A stretch of DNA of 64,000 nt from assembly GCA_026874595.1 (NCBI GenBank), contig CM049321.1, positions 23,739,979 to 23,803,978 on the forward strand, read 5' to 3'. The notes under the pieces were generated by a model. The model ran no database searches and was not told the origin of the DNA. It saw only the letters and a program-made list of their open reading frames with translations. Made by a program: the position numbers and the translations under genes. Source of the DNA: Sipunculus nudus. Lineage: Eukaryota > Annelida > Sipuncula > Golfingiida > Sipunculidae. Below, in pieces: positions 61,605-64,000 of this stretch; position 1 is the stretch's first letter; the number at the start of each line of letters is the position of its first letter.

Positions 61605-62660
61605 GAAGAAGAAAATACGGACAGACATTTGCCACATTTAACATTTGATTTATTTATAATTTTGTCCTACATGTAAAGTCTGATTTACAGATGCGGAAAA
61701 TCATCTTAATACGTCCTTTCCTGACTGACTTACCCAAACAGACAAGAAGATTCAGAGGAATATTAGTCACATTGTTCACATTTGACTGGCTTCTCTCTGT
61801 ATGGTAAATACATTTTTTCACTTATTAACATTTCTGCATGTGAAAGAATATGTGAAGCCAAATCAAAGTCCGATGAGCGTCAAAAACATTTCCCTCATAG
61901 TTTTTTATAAATGATTTCTCTCAGGAAAAAAATAATATGTGCTAAATCAGACTAAAATTTTGATAAATGGAAGACACATCAGTTTCACTGCGTCTTTTGG
62001 GGGATATTCAGGAAAAAAATACACATTCAACACATTTAATATAGTAAAAATAAGTCAAATGAGAAGAACATACGGAGAGACATTTTGCCACAGTTTAAAC
62101 ATTTGATATGTTTCTTTTTTTCTCACCTGATATGAATAGTCAGATTTACTGATGTGGGGACCATGCACTTAGTTACATCGTTATTTCCTGTACAGTTTCT
62201 ATCCTGTTTGAACTCTTATAAGATTAATCAGACTATACGACACAGAGAAATATTTGCCACATTGATACTATTTAAATGGATTGTCTCCTGTATGAATTAT
62301 TTTGTGCTTAATAAGATCTGGTGATTCAGAGATTTCTCTCCAGCATGAACGTTACATTTAATCTATATATGCTAGAACGTCGGCCACATTGTTCAAATTC
62401 CTTCTGTACGAAAATTGATATTATATACTATTCAGCTTTAATGACATGTCCACGTTTTCACACTCAAAAAGGTTTTCCTCCAGTTTGAACCCTCACGCGC
62501 TTAGTAAGTCTAGAAGATACTGAGATACATTTCGGAGATACAGGTTCATAGAAAGATTTGCCAAATTGTTCACACATACTTGAAAGATTTCTCTCTCCAT
62601 AATGAATAACGTTGTGTCAAGTCAGCCAAGACGAATCATAGAAACATCTGCCACACTTTT
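61605..62660 (-). pseudogene. Decayed 3' zinc-finger tract of gene 2
   Basis: About 1 kb beyond the stop codon still shows finger code on the minus strand. Antisense words such as ATTTGCCACATT, TTGTTCACATTTGA and TTCTCTCTGTATG recur at near-84-bp multiples (for example near 61625, 61770, 62090, 62250, 62390 and 62560), but frames are broken by indels and stops. By spacing, it may represent up to about ten former fingers. Confidence 0.8.
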
Positions 62661-63833
62661 TTATTTGACCGGTTTCTTCCTCGTATGAATTTTTCGGTGT
62701 CTATTCAGATGAGAAGGACAGCTGAAACATTTCCCACACTGTTTACATTTAAAAGGTTTCTCCCCACTATGATTTTTTCTGTGTGTATTTAAAGCAGAAA
62801 GGTGGCAGAAACATTTCTCACACTGTTCACATTTGAAAGGCTTCTCTTCAGTGTGAACTGTGTTGTGAGTAATCAGATGTGAAAACGTGGAGAAACACTT
62901 GCCGCATTGTTCACACAAAAAAGGCTTCTCTCCAGTATGAACTCTTAGGTGTTTAATCAGATTACAAGATTTAGAGAAACTTTTGCCACACTGTTCACAC
63001 TCGTAAGGCTTCTCCCCAGTATGAACTCTACTATGAACTTTCAGATTCGAAGATGAGGAAAAACATTTGCCACAGTGCTCACATATGAAAGGCTTCTCTC
63101 CATTATGAACTCTTAGAGTATGTCTTTTCAGGTAATAAGATTTAGAGAAACATTTTCCACACTGTTCACAGGTAAAAGAATTTTCTCTAGTATGAATCTT
63201 CTTGTGTCTAAACAGTTCAAATGAATAGTGGAAACATTTGTCACACTGTTTACATCTGAAAGCTTTCTCTGCTGTATGAATTTTCCTGTGTTTAGTCAGA
63301 TTAAATAAATGGGAGAAACTTTCGCCACAGTACTCACATGAGATTGGTGTTCTCTTGTACTGCTCCAAGTCACTTGGTTCGGTTTTGCTACATCCAAAAG
63401 TGCCACTACTTTGACCAGGGTGATTTCCCATGTGAATTCTTAAGAACGCCTCTTCGGAAAAGCACATGTCACAGAACTGGCAGTTATAGACAGTGTCTGT
63501 ATCGGTTTGTTTTATGTGTGGTCTACTGATGAATTCAGATTTCATGACACTCAAATTTGACTCTTCATCTTGGTTACTGGAAATCACAGTCTCTACCTTG
63601 ATTGTCATTTCATCCGTCTTCTTTTTGTCTGATAGAGCATTACTCTGGGATGTGTCCTGAAAGTTTCCTGACCCATTTGTCTCATGATGTTCCTCTTTAT
63701 ACTCGTAGAAATCTTCCTCATCAAACATAGTGCTGGATCCTCCAGAATGCTGATAACCCAAGGTGTACTCCAGGCCTTTCTTTTCTTTATGAAACACCTC
63801 AATATCATGGGATTTAAAATCGTTTGAATCCAT
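62661..63833 (-). CDS. C2H2 zinc-finger protein 2 (390 aa, 9 fingers)
   Basis: Probable nuclear DNA-binding regulator, paralogous in layout to zinc-finger protein 1. The acidic N-terminus (FDEEDFYEYKEEHHE) has a SUMO-consensus-like IKVE (78-81). One isolated finger (CQFC...HMGNH, from residue 118) is followed by an array of eight fingers from about residue 164, mostly CEQCGKCF-type with TGEKPF linkers. The fourth finger has HTLRVH spacing (four residues between histidines). No KRAB, BTB or ZAD domain is visible. The start chosen is the ATG at 63833, 14 bases inside the exon after an acceptor (GTTTCAG, 63848-63850). An in-frame ATG at 63863 would lie in the intron. The array stops at KKPVK and a TAA, then continues as decayed finger sequence. 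Confidence 0.9.
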   Translation of the reverse strand: MDSNDFKSHDIEVFHKEKKGLEYTLGYQHSGGSSTMFDEEDFYEYKEEHHETNGSGNFQDTSQSNALSDKKKTDEMTIKVETVISSNQDEESNLSVMKSEFISRPHIKQTDTDTVYNCQFCDMCFSEEAFLRIHMGNHPGQSSGTFGCSKTEPSDLEQYKRTPISCEYCGESFSHLFNLTKHRKIHTAEKAFRCKQCDKCFHYSFELFRHKKIHTRENSFTCEQCGKCFSKSYYLKRHTLRVHNGEKPFICEHCGKCFSSSSNLKVHSRVHTGEKPYECEQCGKSFSKSCNLIKHLRVHTGEKPFLCEQCGKCFSTFSHLITHNTVHTEEKPFKCEQCEKCFCHLSALNTHRKNHSGEKPFKCKQCGKCFSCPSHLNRHRKIHTRKKPVK

Positions 63834-64000
63834 CTTTAAGACACCCTCTGAAACACCAAACATTGTGTAAATATATTTATCTCAATTGTTAACACTCAAA
63901 CCCTGGTCACAGATGGTGTCTTTCTAGATAAATCCCATTTATCTAAGAAATAAAATTGACTTTGATTTGACCTGGCGTTATCCTGCATATCCAGAACAAA
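63834..64000. other. Splice acceptor and intron upstream of zinc-finger gene 2
   Basis: An acceptor at 63848-63850 follows a TTTGGTGTTT tract. The rest is presumably intron; upstream exons are outside the window. Confidence 0.5.

Noticed and set aside
62661-63863. Start of zinc-finger protein 2 at the first in-frame ATG (63863)
   Set aside because: A good splice acceptor lies between this ATG and the next one, so the first would be intronic. ATG at 63833 is preferred.

Overview
The window is animal nuclear DNA: AT-rich, sparsely genic, with long spliceosomal introns, abundant (TA)n microsatellites and many layered transposable elements. The protein families (secreted C-type lectins, tandem C2H2 zinc-finger proteins, a CR1/L2-like LINE) and the repeat style (TIR elements, minisatellite-cored elements with terminal hairpins) suggest a lophotrochozoan invertebrate, most likely a mollusc. 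The species assignment is inference; the eukaryotic assignment is clear from consistent splice junctions. Every coding feature I recognise lies on the minus strand.

Left part (1-34 kb): tandem dispersed repeats at 1-2.1 kb, then a small cluster of related C-type lectin loci. Lectin A (4284-12059) can be assembled completely: a signal-peptide exon, an exon encoding an unfamiliar cysteine-rich 'ELKRI' module, and three C-type lectin domain (CTLD) exons, all phase-compatible. Lectin B (14802-17253) has the same module and a two-exon CTLD with an EPN motif, but I could not find its first exon. A broken CTLD/module remnant (D) lies at 33.1-33.5 kb and an isolated module exon (C) at 43.8-44.0 kb. 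The introns of A and B carry a shared block of 2.8-3.9 kb (8312-11115 and 18213-22153); the second copy later received a 5'-truncated LINE and a TIR-type insertion. Several DNA-transposon copies fill 28-33 kb.

Middle (34-47 kb): about 8 kb (35018-43062) is bounded by terminal-inverted-repeat-like sequence and encloses a multi-exon gene resembling the large uncharacterised 'SAMD3-like' family. That gene carries two single-base frameshifts. The same interval holds a minisatellite with higher-order structure. Two TA-flanked MITEs sit beside lectin relic C.

Right part (47-64 kb): two related C2H2 zinc-finger genes (48096-50105, 669 aa; 62661-63833, 390 aa) share one layout: an acidic N-terminus with SUMO-consensus-like motifs, one isolated finger, then a long finger array. 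Each is followed by decayed finger sequence, so both arrays were once longer. Between them lie a 328-bp tandem array rich in nuclear-receptor-like half sites, two elements with about 185-bp minisatellite cores and terminal hairpins (one with a nested insertion), a hAT element with a perfect 8-bp target duplication, and a foldback element with near-identical arms of about 120 bp.

I see no operon, CRISPR, phage or plasmid features, and no convincing tRNA or rRNA gene. Splice models are read by eye from GT/AG signals, phase agreement and protein similarity.
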